Of a stretch of DNA of 44,229 bases, positions 16,282-23,766 are shown one piece after another. The translations under genes were made by a program, and so were the position numbers. Location of the stretch: NCBI GenBank assembly GCA_039928615.1, contig JBDSSS010000096.1, forward strand, positions 1 to 44,229, read 5' to 3'. The stretch comes from JBDSSS01 sp039928615. Lineage in GTDB: Bacteria; Actinomycetota; Actinomycetes; Actinomycetales; Dermatophilaceae. How positions within the stretch are numbered: position 1 is the stretch's first letter; each line of letters starts with the position of its first letter. The notes under the pieces are model-generated. The model saw nothing but the letters and a program-made list of their open reading frames with translations, did not search any database and had not been told where the DNA came from.

Positions 16282-17429
16282 GACGCGACCTCGCGCAGCC
16301 GCGCCGCAGTCGACTCGGGCAGGACGTCGTTGACCCAGCCCCCGACCCCGGACTCGGAGCCGGCGAGGTATTTCAGCTTGCCGGGGGCCCGCAGCACGGA
16401 CATCAGCTGGAGGTGCAGGCGGGAGACGTCGCGACCCTCCTTCGCGGGGGCCTGGTGCCACGCGGCGATGTAGGGCATCGTCACCGGCGACCCGTCCTCG
16501 GCGACGTGGTAGCGGTCGAGCCGGCGCAGCAGCTCGCGGTAGACGAGGGCGAGCTCGTCACGCTCCTCGTCGTGCAGGGTCGCGAGATCGGGGACGTCGC
16601 GGTGTGGCGCGAGGTGGATCTCGAGGGGCCAGCGAGCAGCGAAGGGCACGTATGCCGTCCAGTGCGTCCCCTCGAGCACGACCCGTGAGCCGTCGGCTCG
16701 CTCGGCCGCGAGCAGGTCGGCGCCGAGCAGCCGCCCGGTCGCGGCGAAGTGCTGCCGCGCGCGGTCGAGCAGCTGGCGGGTCCGCTCGGGCAGGTAGGGG
16801 TAGGCGTAGATCTGACCGTGCGGGTGGTGCAGGCTGACGCCGATCTCGCGGCCCCTGTTCTCGAAGCAGAAGACGTGCTCGACGCTCTCGAGCGCGCCGA
16901 GCTCCTCGGTGCGCTGGGCCCACGTGTCGATGACGGTGCGGACCCGCTCGAGCGGGAGGTCCTTGAACGCCGAGTCGTGGTCGCTGGTGAAGCAGACGAC
17001 CTCGCACCGGCCCGCAGCGGGCTTCACGTCGAGCAGCCCTGCGGGGTCGGGGGACTCGCGTCCGTCGGGGACGGAGGAGTAGGAGGGGAACCGGTTCTCG
17101 AAGACGACGACCTGGTAGTCGGTCTCGGGGATCTCCGACGGCGCCGAGCCCACCCCGGCGGGGCAGAGCGGGCACTCGTCCTTCGGCGGCAGGAGCACGC
17201 GGTTCTGGCGGTGGCCGGCGACGGCGACCCAGTCGCCGACGAGCGCGTCGTGCCGCAGCTCGCCGGAGTGGACCCGCTCCTCCTTCGGGCGCGGGTCCTC
17301 GGCGATGCGCGGAGGGGTGCCCTCCTCGTCGACGTAGCGGATCTCCCGCCCGTCGGCGAGCAGCCGGCGGGTCACCCGGACCGGGCGGGCGAGGTGGGTC
17401 GGAGGGGTGGGTCGGGGGGGAGCGGTCAT
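16278..17429 (-). CDS. galT: Galactose-1-phosphate uridylyltransferase
   Basis: 383 residues. Exchanges UMP between UDP-glucose and galactose-1-phosphate. The nucleophile is His204 in HHPHGQIYAYPYLP; Cys86 and Cys89 in DECPLCP are the first zinc-site pair; YQVVVFENRFPS and the C-terminal HLAPHRDVPDL and YNMPY-like MPYIAAWHQAP blocks (the second HxH-type region) are present. An N-terminal Pro/Thr-rich stretch precedes the conserved core and the start could be slightly later. ATG 17429 overlaps the DeoR gene stop. galE, which would recycle UDP-galactose, is not in the window. Confidence 0.95.
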
Positions 17430-18217
17430 GCGGGAGCCTCCTCGGGGCTGACGACCTCGAGGCCACCGACGATCTCTGCGAGGGCCGAGCGGGCCCGTGC
17501 CGGTAGTCCGTCATCGGTGACGAAGAGGTCGACCTCGGACAGGTCGGCGAAGGTGCTGAGGCCGACGGTGCCCCACTTGCTCGAGTCGGCGAGGACGCAG
17601 ACCCGCCGTGCCGAGTCGACGAGGGCGCGGTTGGTCTCGGCCTCGACGAGGTTGGGGGTGGTCAGGCCTGCCCGGGCGTCGACGCCGTGCGCGCCGAGGA
17701 AGAGCAGGTCGACGTGGAGCGAGCGCAGCGACGCGACGGCGACCGGCCCGACGAGCGCGTCCGACGGGGTGCGGACCCCGCCGGTGAGGATGACGGTCTG
17801 GCCCGACGCACGGTGCTCGTGGAGCAGCTGGGCGACGGGGACCGAGTTGGTCACGACGGTCAGGTCGGGCACGTCGCGCACCGCGAGCGCGAGCTCGTAG
17901 GTGGTCGTGCCGGCCGAGATGCCGACGGCCGTGCCCGGCTCGACGAGCGCAGCTGCGGCCCGGGCGATCGCCATCTTCTGGGCGCGCTGGAGCTCGGACT
18001 TGGCGGAGAAGCCGGGCTCGTCGCTCGCGTGCTCGCCGCCGAGCGCCAGTGCGCCACCGTGGACCCGCTCGATCCGGCCCTCGACCGAGAGCCGCTCGAT
18101 GTCGCGCCGGATCGTCATGTCCGAGACCCCGAGCCGGTCGACGAGCTCGGAGACGCGCACGGCACCGGCCTCCTCGACGAGCTCGAGGATCACCGACCGA
18201 CGTTGGCTGGCGAGCAC
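17426..18217 (-). CDS. DeoR/GlpR family transcriptional regulator
   Basis: 263 residues. An N-terminal winged helix (QRRSVILELVEEAGAVRVSELVDRLGVSDMTIRRDIERLSVEGRIERVHGGA, residues 5-56) has the DeoR signature, and a sugar-phosphate-sensing DeoRC domain follows (GISAGTTTYELA, LTGGVRTPSDALVGPVA, FLGAHGVD, ADSSKWG). It most likely represses the galactoside genes around it and responds to a phosphorylated sugar such as galactose-1-phosphate or tagatose phosphate; the effector is inferred. GTG 18217 follows GGGAGG at six bases and starts one base after the beta-galactosidase stop. An ATG two bases earlier is out of frame. It is the second gene of the operon, so autoregulation is likely. Confidence 0.9.
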   Translation of the reverse strand: MLASQRRSVILELVEEAGAVRVSELVDRLGVSDMTIRRDIERLSVEGRIERVHGGALALGGEHASDEPGFSAKSELQRAQKMAIARAAAALVEPGTAVGISAGTTTYELALAVRDVPDLTVVTNSVPVAQLLHEHRASGQTVILTGGVRTPSDALVGPVAVASLRSLHVDLLFLGAHGVDARAGLTTPNLVEAETNRALVDSARRVCVLADSSKWGTVGLSTFADLSEVDLFVTDDGLPARARSALAEIVGGLEVVSPEEAPA

Positions 18218-18218
18218 A

Positions 18219-20210
18219 TCACACCTCCCGGATGACCGCGACGGCACCCGGGGCCAGCGTGACCGAGCCGTCGACGAGACGGTCGGCGACGAGGTCCTGG
18301 CCCGCCGCCGTCACGACGTGCTCGGTGTCGGTGTGGTTGAGCAGGAAGAGCCACGAGCCGTCGTCGCTGCTGCGCCGGGTGGCCTCGACCCCCTTGGGGA
18401 GGCCTTCGACCGTGGGCTGCACTCCGGCAGCGGCGAGCACGTCGTCGAGGAGGGCGCCGAGACGCTCGTCGTCGGGCAGGGTGCTGAGGTACCAGGCGGA
18501 CCCGTCTGCGACGTCGTTGCGCGTGATCGCGGGGCGCCCGGCGAGGGGCCCGGCGGCATACGTCTCGAGGACCGTGGCGCCGGCGAGCTCGACGTGCTCG
18601 CTCCACCACGTGCCCGACCCGCTGCCGAGGGCGACGGTCGCGTCGGGCCCGAGGGGGAAGAACTCCTCGACCCGGACCCCGAGCAGGTCGCGGAAGGCGC
18701 CGGGGTAACCACCGAGGCGGACGTGGTCGTTCTCGTCGCTGATGCCGGAGAAGTAGGTCACGAGCACCTGGGCGCCACCGGCGGCGGCCTGGGCTACGGC
18801 CTCGGCGTGCGCGTCGGTGACGAGGTAGAGCTGCGGCACGACGACGAGGTCGTAGGCGGACAGGTCGGCGCTCGGATGCACGACGTCGGCCGTGACGCCG
18901 CGGTCGTGGAGGAGGCGGTGGATCCGGCGGGCCGCCCCGAGGGCGTCGAGGTCGGAGGAGGGCATGCACGGTCCCTCGGCCGCCCAGATCGCTTGGTAGT
19001 CGTGCAGGATCGCGACGCTCGCCTCGACCCGGCTCCCGACGAGCTCGCCGAGGCGGCCGGCGATGCGGCCGAGCTCCTCGACCTCGCGGAAGCGGGCGCT
19101 GTCGGCGCCGGCGTGCGGGACGACGGCGCTGTGGAACTTCTCGGAGCCCGAGCGCGACTGGCGCCACTGGAACCACGCGATGGTGTCGGCGCCGCGCGCG
19201 ACGTGGGCGACGGCGTCGCTAATGGTCTGGCCGGGGTCCTTCGCGTGGTTGGTCGGCTGCCAGTTGACGGCGCTCGTCGAGTGCTCCATCAGCATCCACG
19301 GCGCGCCACCGGCGAGACCCCGGGTGAGGTCGCCGCTGTAGGCGAGCTCCGCGCGCGGGTCGGGGAGGGAGGCGACGATGTAGTGGTCGGTGCTGATGAC
19401 GTCGACGGTCGGCACCCAGTCCTGGTAGTCGAGGTGGCGGAAGTGGTCCATCGTCATGAAGTTCGTCGTCACCGGGACTCCGGGAGAGAGCTCGTCGAGC
19501 ACCGCCCGCTCGGCCTTCATGAAGTCGAGCAGGGCATCGGAGGAGAATCGCCGGTAGTCGAGCACCTGCGTCGGGTTGGAGAAGGCCGTCGAGCGCCGGG
19601 GCGGCAGGATCTGCGCCCAGTCGGTGTAGCGCTGGCTCCAGAAGGCCGTCCCCCACGCGTCGTTGAGCTCGTCGAGGCCGCCGGCGTAGCGGCGCCCGAG
19701 CCACGAGCGGAAGTGGCGGGCGCACTCGTCGCAGTAGCAGGGCAGGTTGTGGCAGCCGTACTCGTTGGAGACGTGCCACATCGCGACGGCCGGGTGCTCG
19801 TGGTAGCGGGTCGCGAGCTGACGGGTCAACGCGAGGGCGTACTCGCGGTAGACCGGCGAGGTCGGGCACCACGTCTGGCGGCTCCCGGGCCAGAGGGTGT
19901 GCCCCTCGTGGTCGACCGGCAGGATCTCCGGGTGCGCGGCCGAGAGCCAGGGCGGCGGGGTGGCCGTGGCCGTGGCGAGGTCGACGGCGATCCCGGCGGC
20001 GTGCAGCTGGTCCATGATCGTGTCGAGCCACTCGAAGGAGTACTCGCCCTTGGCCGGCTCGAGCCAGGACCACGAGAAGATCCCCAGGCTGACGAAGCTG
20101 ACCCCGGCCCGCTGCATGAGCGCGATGTCCTCGGCCCAGACGGCACGAGGCCACTGCTCGGGGTTGTAATCGCCACCGAGGGCGAGGGTCTTCGTCGGCC
20201 AAGCGCGCAT
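18219..20210 (-). CDS. Beta-galactosidase, glycoside hydrolase family 42
   Basis: 663 residues, no signal peptide, so cytoplasmic. Hydrolyses beta-galactosides such as lactose or plant galacto-oligosaccharides. The TIM barrel starts GGDYNPEQWP; the acid/base is Glu150 in WHVSNEYGCH and the nucleophile Glu309 in WMLMEHSTSAVNWQ. Cys115, Cys158, Cys160 and Cys163 (PCYCDECA) match the zinc site of GH42 enzymes. A trimerisation-type domain and a small C-terminal beta domain follow. ATG 20210 has no ribosome site and lies 7 bases after a candidate -10 box, so the message is probably leaderless. First gene of the operon with deoR, galT and galK. Confidence 0.95.
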   Translation of the reverse strand: MRAWPTKTLALGGDYNPEQWPRAVWAEDIALMQRAGVSFVSLGIFSWSWLEPAKGEYSFEWLDTIMDQLHAAGIAVDLATATATPPPWLSAAHPEILPVDHEGHTLWPGSRQTWCPTSPVYREYALALTRQLATRYHEHPAVAMWHVSNEYGCHNLPCYCDECARHFRSWLGRRYAGGLDELNDAWGTAFWSQRYTDWAQILPPRRSTAFSNPTQVLDYRRFSSDALLDFMKAERAVLDELSPGVPVTTNFMTMDHFRHLDYQDWVPTVDVISTDHYIVASLPDPRAELAYSGDLTRGLAGGAPWMLMEHSTSAVNWQPTNHAKDPGQTISDAVAHVARGADTIAWFQWRQSRSGSEKFHSAVVPHAGADSARFREVEELGRIAGRLGELVGSRVEASVAILHDYQAIWAAEGPCMPSSDLDALGAARRIHRLLHDRGVTADVVHPSADLSAYDLVVVPQLYLVTDAHAEAVAQAAAGGAQVLVTYFSGISDENDHVRLGGYPGAFRDLLGVRVEEFFPLGPDATVALGSGSGTWWSEHVELAGATVLETYAAGPLAGRPAITRNDVADGSAWYLSTLPDDERLGALLDDVLAAAGVQPTVEGLPKGVEATRRSSDDGSWLFLLNHTDTEHVVTAAGQDLVADRLVDGSVTLAPGAVAVIREV

Positions 20211-20217
20211 GAGGGAC

Positions 20218-20246
20218 AGCGTGGCCGCGCCACTCCCAGATGTCAA
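20218..20246 (-). promoter_or_regulatory. Candidate promoter of the beta-galactosidase operon
   Basis: On the minus strand TTGACA (20246-20241), a 17-base spacer and CACGCT (20223-20218) precede ATG 20210 by 7 bases. The same hexamers with the same spacer form the candidate promoter of the divergent ABC operon. CACGCT keeps only the A2 and T6 of a normal -10 box, so an activator or a special sigma factor may be needed. Confidence 0.5.
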
Positions 20247-20255
20247 CAACTTCCA

Positions 20256-20275
20256 ACACCAGCCCACAGTGGTGT
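20256..20275. promoter_or_regulatory. Inverted repeat ACACCA-N8-TGGTGT
   Basis: ACACCA (20256-20261) and TGGTGT (20270-20275) flank eight bases. It lies just upstream of the -35 box of the beta-galactosidase promoter. Candidate operator. Confidence 0.4.
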
Positions 20276-20437
20276 CTGAGGAATTACTGGTGGCTCGACG
20301 TGACGGATCCTACCGCGCCCCGTCGGTGCAGGTCTGGTGAGTTGGACTGTCGATCAATGGGTTCAGGCTTCTGTTCAGTCGTCCGTCCACCGTTGGGGCG
20401 CGGGGGCGTCGGGGAGGTCTCAATTTGGCGGCGAGTC

Positions 20438-20466
20438 TTGACAGGACCACGAGGAGAGGTCACGCT
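20438..20466 (+). promoter_or_regulatory. Candidate promoter of the sugar ABC/alpha-galactosidase operon
   Basis: TTGACA (20438-20443), 17 bases, CACGCT (20461-20466). Transcription would start near 20473 and give a leader of about 80 bases before ATG 20553. Confidence 0.5.
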
Positions 20467-20489
20467 CTGTCCATTGCTGGTGGTTTGTG

Positions 20490-20510
20490 ATGGAGTCTGT
20501 TCGATTCCAT
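20490..20510. promoter_or_regulatory. Inverted repeat ATGGA-N11-TCCAT in the ABC operon leader
   Basis: ATGGA (20490-20494) and TCCAT (20506-20510) lie in the predicted leader, downstream of the candidate promoter, where a repressor could act as a roadblock. Weak on its own. Confidence 0.3.
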
Positions 20511-20552
20511 GTCGCCACCGGCGGACCCCGGTAAGCGTCAAAGGAGACTGCC

Positions 20553-21908
20553 ATGACCCGCCCGCAGAGTGAGGCCGAGTACCTCGCCCGCCTCGTCCCC
20601 CCGTCCGTCCGCGGCCTGGACCGCCGCACCCTGCTGCGCGGAGCCGTCGGCGCCGGCGCCCTGCTCGGAACGGGCGCTCTCGCCGCCTGTGGTGGCAGCA
20701 GCGCCGACACGGCCACCGGTGTGCCCACCGGCCCTGTCTCCGGCACCGTCACGGCCGGCTCCAACCAGTCGGATGCCGTCCCCAAGGCCGCGATGCAGTC
20801 GGTCATGGACGCCTTCCAGAAGGCGAACTCCGGCACGACGGTCAAGATCAACACGATCGACCACAACAGCTTCCAGGAGAACATCAACAACTACCTCCAG
20901 GGCTCACCCGACGACATCTACACGTGGTTCGCGGGTTACCGCATGCGCTTCTTCGCGAGCAAGGACCTGGCCGGGGACATCTCCGATGTCTGGACGAACC
21001 TCAACGGCATGAGCGACGCGCTCAAGAAGGCCTCGACCGGCGACGACGGCAAGCAGTACTTCGTCCCTGCCACGACGTACCCCTGGGCGGTCTTCTACCG
21101 CAAGAGCGTCTTCGCCGACAAGGGCTACCAGGTCCCCAAGACCCTCGACGACCTCAACGCTCTCGGTGCCCAGATGAAGAAGGACAGCCTGGTCCCGATC
21201 GCCTTCGGCGACAAGGACGGCTGGCCCGCGATGGGCACCTTCGACCAGCTCAATCTGAGGGTCAACGGTTATGACTTCCACATCAGCCTGATGGCCGGCA
21301 AGGAGTCGTGGGCCGACCCCAAGGTCAAGAAGGTCTTCGACACGTGGGCCGGAATCCTCCCGCTCCACCAGTCCGACGCACTCGGCCGGACCTGGCAGGA
21401 AGCGGCCCAGTCGCTCCAGCAGAAGAAGGCCGGCATGTATGTCCTCGGCTCCTTCGTCGCCCAGCAGTTCGCGAAGGGCGCCGAGCAGGAGGACCTCGAC
21501 TTCTTCACCTTCCCCGAGGTCGACTCGACCATCGGCACCGATGCGATCGAGGCGCCGATCGACGGCTGGATGATGAGCAAGCGGCCGAAGAACGAGGCCG
21601 CCGCGAAGAAGCTGCTCGCCTTCCTCGGTTCGCCGGACGCGCAGAACATCGTCGTCAAGGCCGACCCCAGCGTCATCGCCACCAACGACGGCGCCGACAC
21701 CGCGGGCTACACCTCGCTCCAGAAGAAGTCGGTGGAGTTCGTCAAGTCCGCGAAGTCGATCGCCCAGTTCATGGACCGCGACACCCGACCGGACTTCGCC
21801 TCGACGGTCATGATCCCGGCCATCCAGGCCTTCCTGAAGAACCCCAAGGACATCGACGGCCTGACCAAGAGCATCGAAGCCCAGAAGAAGAGCATCTTCG
21901 CAACCTGA
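20553..21908 (+). CDS. ABC transporter sugar-binding lipoprotein (Tat-exported)
   Basis: 451 residues, cluster-1 extracellular solute-binding protein. The N-terminus has a twin-arginine motif DRRTLLRG (residues 23-30), a hydrophobic stretch and the lipobox LAAC with Cys46 as the lipid-bearing residue, so it should be folded inside, exported by Tat and anchored to the outer face of the membrane. The mature part has the usual two-lobe pattern (PDDIYTWFAGYRMRFF, TTYPWAVFYRKSVFADKGYQVPKTLDDL, GSFVAQQFAKG). It would bind the galactoside taken up by the next two permeases; the ligand is inferred from the two galactosidases of the locus. A strong ribosome site AAAGGAG precedes ATG 20553. Confidence 0.93.
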   Translation: MTRPQSEAEYLARLVPPSVRGLDRRTLLRGAVGAGALLGTGALAACGGSSADTATGVPTGPVSGTVTAGSNQSDAVPKAAMQSVMDAFQKANSGTTVKINTIDHNSFQENINNYLQGSPDDIYTWFAGYRMRFFASKDLAGDISDVWTNLNGMSDALKKASTGDDGKQYFVPATTYPWAVFYRKSVFADKGYQVPKTLDDLNALGAQMKKDSLVPIAFGDKDGWPAMGTFDQLNLRVNGYDFHISLMAGKESWADPKVKKVFDTWAGILPLHQSDALGRTWQEAAQSLQQKKAGMYVLGSFVAQQFAKGAEQEDLDFFTFPEVDSTIGTDAIEAPIDGWMMSKRPKNEAAAKKLLAFLGSPDAQNIVVKADPSVIATNDGADTAGYTSLQKKSVEFVKSAKSIAQFMDRDTRPDFASTVMIPAIQAFLKNPKDIDGLTKSIEAQKKSIFAT

Positions 21909-21925
21909 CCGGGAGGAGGGACGGC

Positions 21926-22825
21926 ATGGCAACCAAGGCAAAAGGCAAGTATCGGGGCATCGACCACCTAACGGCGCGGGACAAGGTCATCGTGGGCCTG
22001 ATGGTCCTCATGCCGTCCCTGCTCGTCACGTGGCTCGTGTGGCTGCCGGCGGTCGGCTCGGTCGTGCTCTCGTTCACGAACTGGGACGGGATCGGGCCGC
22101 TGTCCGGCATCAAGCCGGTCGGCTTCAAGAACTACGTCGACATCGCCACGATCTACCCGCCCTTCTGGCCGGCGATCCAGCACAACCTCATCTGGCTCGG
22201 CGTGATGTTCTTCATCGCGACCCCGCTGGGCATGCTCTTCGCGGTGCTCGTCGACCGCGGCGTTGCCGGGACCCGCTTCTACCAGACGAGCATCTACCTG
22301 CCCGTCGTGCTGTCGCTCGCTCTCATCGGCTTCATCTGGCAGCTGATCTACTCCCGCGACCAGGGACTGCTCAATGCGATCACCGGCGGCACGACCGACT
22401 GGTACGGCGACCCGAGCGTCAACCTGTGGGCGGCCCTCGTCGCCGCCAGCTGGCGGCACTCCGGCTACATCATGCTGCTCTACCTGGCGGGCCTGAAGGG
22501 CGTAGACCCTTCGCTCCGTGAGGCGGCGAAGGTCGACGGTGCGAGCGAGCGGACGACGTTCTTCAAGATCATCTTCCCGGTGATGCGGCCGATCAACATC
22601 ATCGTGCTCGTCGTTACGTTCATCGAGTCACTCCGAGCCTTCGACCTCGTGTGGGTGATCAACAAGGGCCGCAACGGCCTCGAGCTGATTTCGACCCTTG
22701 TCACCCAGAACGTCGTCGGGGAGGCCAGCCGCATCGGCTTCGGCTCGGCCCTCGCGACGATCATGCTCGCCATCTCCAGCGTCCTCGTCTTCGCGTACCT
22801 GCGCATCGCCATGAAGGAGGACTGA
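21926..22825 (+). CDS. Sugar ABC transporter permease (MalF type)
   Basis: 299 residues with six membrane helices expected, beginning after a short basic N-terminus (MATKAKGKYRG). The cytoplasmic EAA loop LREAAKVDGASERTTFFKIIFPVMRP, which docks the ATPase, is present. A GGAGGAGGG ribosome site precedes ATG 21926, 17 bases after the binding-protein gene. Works as a heterodimer with the next permease. Longer in-frame reading back to 21308 lies inside the binding-protein gene and is false. Confidence 0.93.
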   Translation: MATKAKGKYRGIDHLTARDKVIVGLMVLMPSLLVTWLVWLPAVGSVVLSFTNWDGIGPLSGIKPVGFKNYVDIATIYPPFWPAIQHNLIWLGVMFFIATPLGMLFAVLVDRGVAGTRFYQTSIYLPVVLSLALIGFIWQLIYSRDQGLLNAITGGTTDWYGDPSVNLWAALVAASWRHSGYIMLLYLAGLKGVDPSLREAAKVDGASERTTFFKIIFPVMRPINIIVLVVTFIESLRAFDLVWVINKGRNGLELISTLVTQNVVGEASRIGFGSALATIMLAISSVLVFAYLRIAMKED

Positions 22826-22827
22826 CC

Positions 22828-23766
22828 ATGTCCGATCAGACGTCGGGTCAGACCGTGCTCACCAATCGCTCCGCGAAGCGGGGGCACCGGTTGACGGCGC
22901 CGACCGAGGGCGGGCCGAGGTCGGGCCGCAAGTGGCTGATGCCGGTCATCCTCACCGTGATCTCGCTCATCTGGCTCGGGCCGATCCTGCTGGCCCTCGT
23001 CAACTCCTTCCGCGACTACGCCTACACGGCGGCAAACGGCTACATCTCCTGGGGTGGCTTCACCCTCCAGAACTACACCAAGGCCTGGGAGCAGGCAGAC
23101 TTCGGGATCCACTTCTGGAACTCGTTCATCATCACCGTGCCGGCGGTCATCCTCACGCTGTTCCTCTCGTGCTGTGTGGCGTTCGTCGTGGCCCGCTTCT
23201 CCTTCAAGTTCAACCTGGCCCTGCTGGGCTTCTTCATGGCGGCGAACCTGCTGCCAGCGCAGGCGCTCCTGATCCCGGTCTACCGGATGTTCCGCTCGAT
23301 CGAGGTGCCGTTCTGGCTCAGCGACTCCGGCACGCTGCTCAACAGCTTTGTCGGCCTGGTCCTCGTCAACGTCGCCTTCCAGACCGGCTTCTGCGCCTTC
23401 GTGCTCAGCAACTACATGAAGGCGCTGCCCAAGGAGCTCTACGAGTCGGCCGTGATCGACGGAGCCAGCGTGCTGCGCCAGTTCTGGCAGATCACCCTGC
23501 CGCTCTGCCGTCCGGCGCTCGCCGCCCTGGCGGTGCTCGAGACCACCTGGATCTACAACGAGTTCTTCTGGGCGACGGTGCTGCTCCAGTCAGGGGACAA
23601 GTTCCCGGTGACGAGTTCGCTCAACAACCTTCGGGGGCAGTTCTTCACCGACAACAACCTCGTGGCGGCCGGCTCGATGATCGTCGCGATCCCGACCCTG
23701 GTCATCTTCTTCGTGCTCCAACGCCACTTCGTGGCCGGCCTCACGCTCGGCGCAACCAAGGGATGA
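22828..23766 (+). CDS. Sugar ABC transporter permease (MalG type)
   Basis: 312 residues, six membrane helices expected after a polar 30-residue N-terminus. The EAA loop is ELYESAVIDGASVLRQFWQITLPLCRPALA. ATG 22828 follows AAGGAGG and lies two bases after the stop of the partner permease gene. Its own stop overlaps the alpha-galactosidase start (ATGA). No ATP-binding subunit is coded in the operon; many actinobacterial carbohydrate importers share one MsmK/MsiK-type ATPase coded elsewhere. Confidence 0.93.
   Translation: MSDQTSGQTVLTNRSAKRGHRLTAPTEGGPRSGRKWLMPVILTVISLIWLGPILLALVNSFRDYAYTAANGYISWGGFTLQNYTKAWEQADFGIHFWNSFIITVPAVILTLFLSCCVAFVVARFSFKFNLALLGFFMAANLLPAQALLIPVYRMFRSIEVPFWLSDSGTLLNSFVGLVLVNVAFQTGFCAFVLSNYMKALPKELYESAVIDGASVLRQFWQITLPLCRPALAALAVLETTWIYNEFFWATVLLQSGDKFPVTSSLNNLRGQFFTDNNLVAAGSMIVAIPTLVIFFVLQRHFVAGLTLGATKG

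Larger units (their letters stand above)
20211..20552. other. 342-base divergent control region of the galactoside locus
   Basis: No gene is seen here. The base composition is noticeably less GC-rich than its surroundings in parts. It holds two matched candidate promoters (20218-20246 minus, 20438-20466 plus), two inverted repeats (20256-20275, 20490-20510) and a ribosome site AAAGGAG just before 20553. The DeoR protein of the locus is the natural candidate to bind here. Confidence 0.6.

Noticed and set aside
17901..20279. 792-codon plus-strand frame across the DeoR and beta-galactosidase genes
   Set aside because: Shadow of the minus-strand genes, which have clear catalytic motifs, ribosome sites and operon overlaps.
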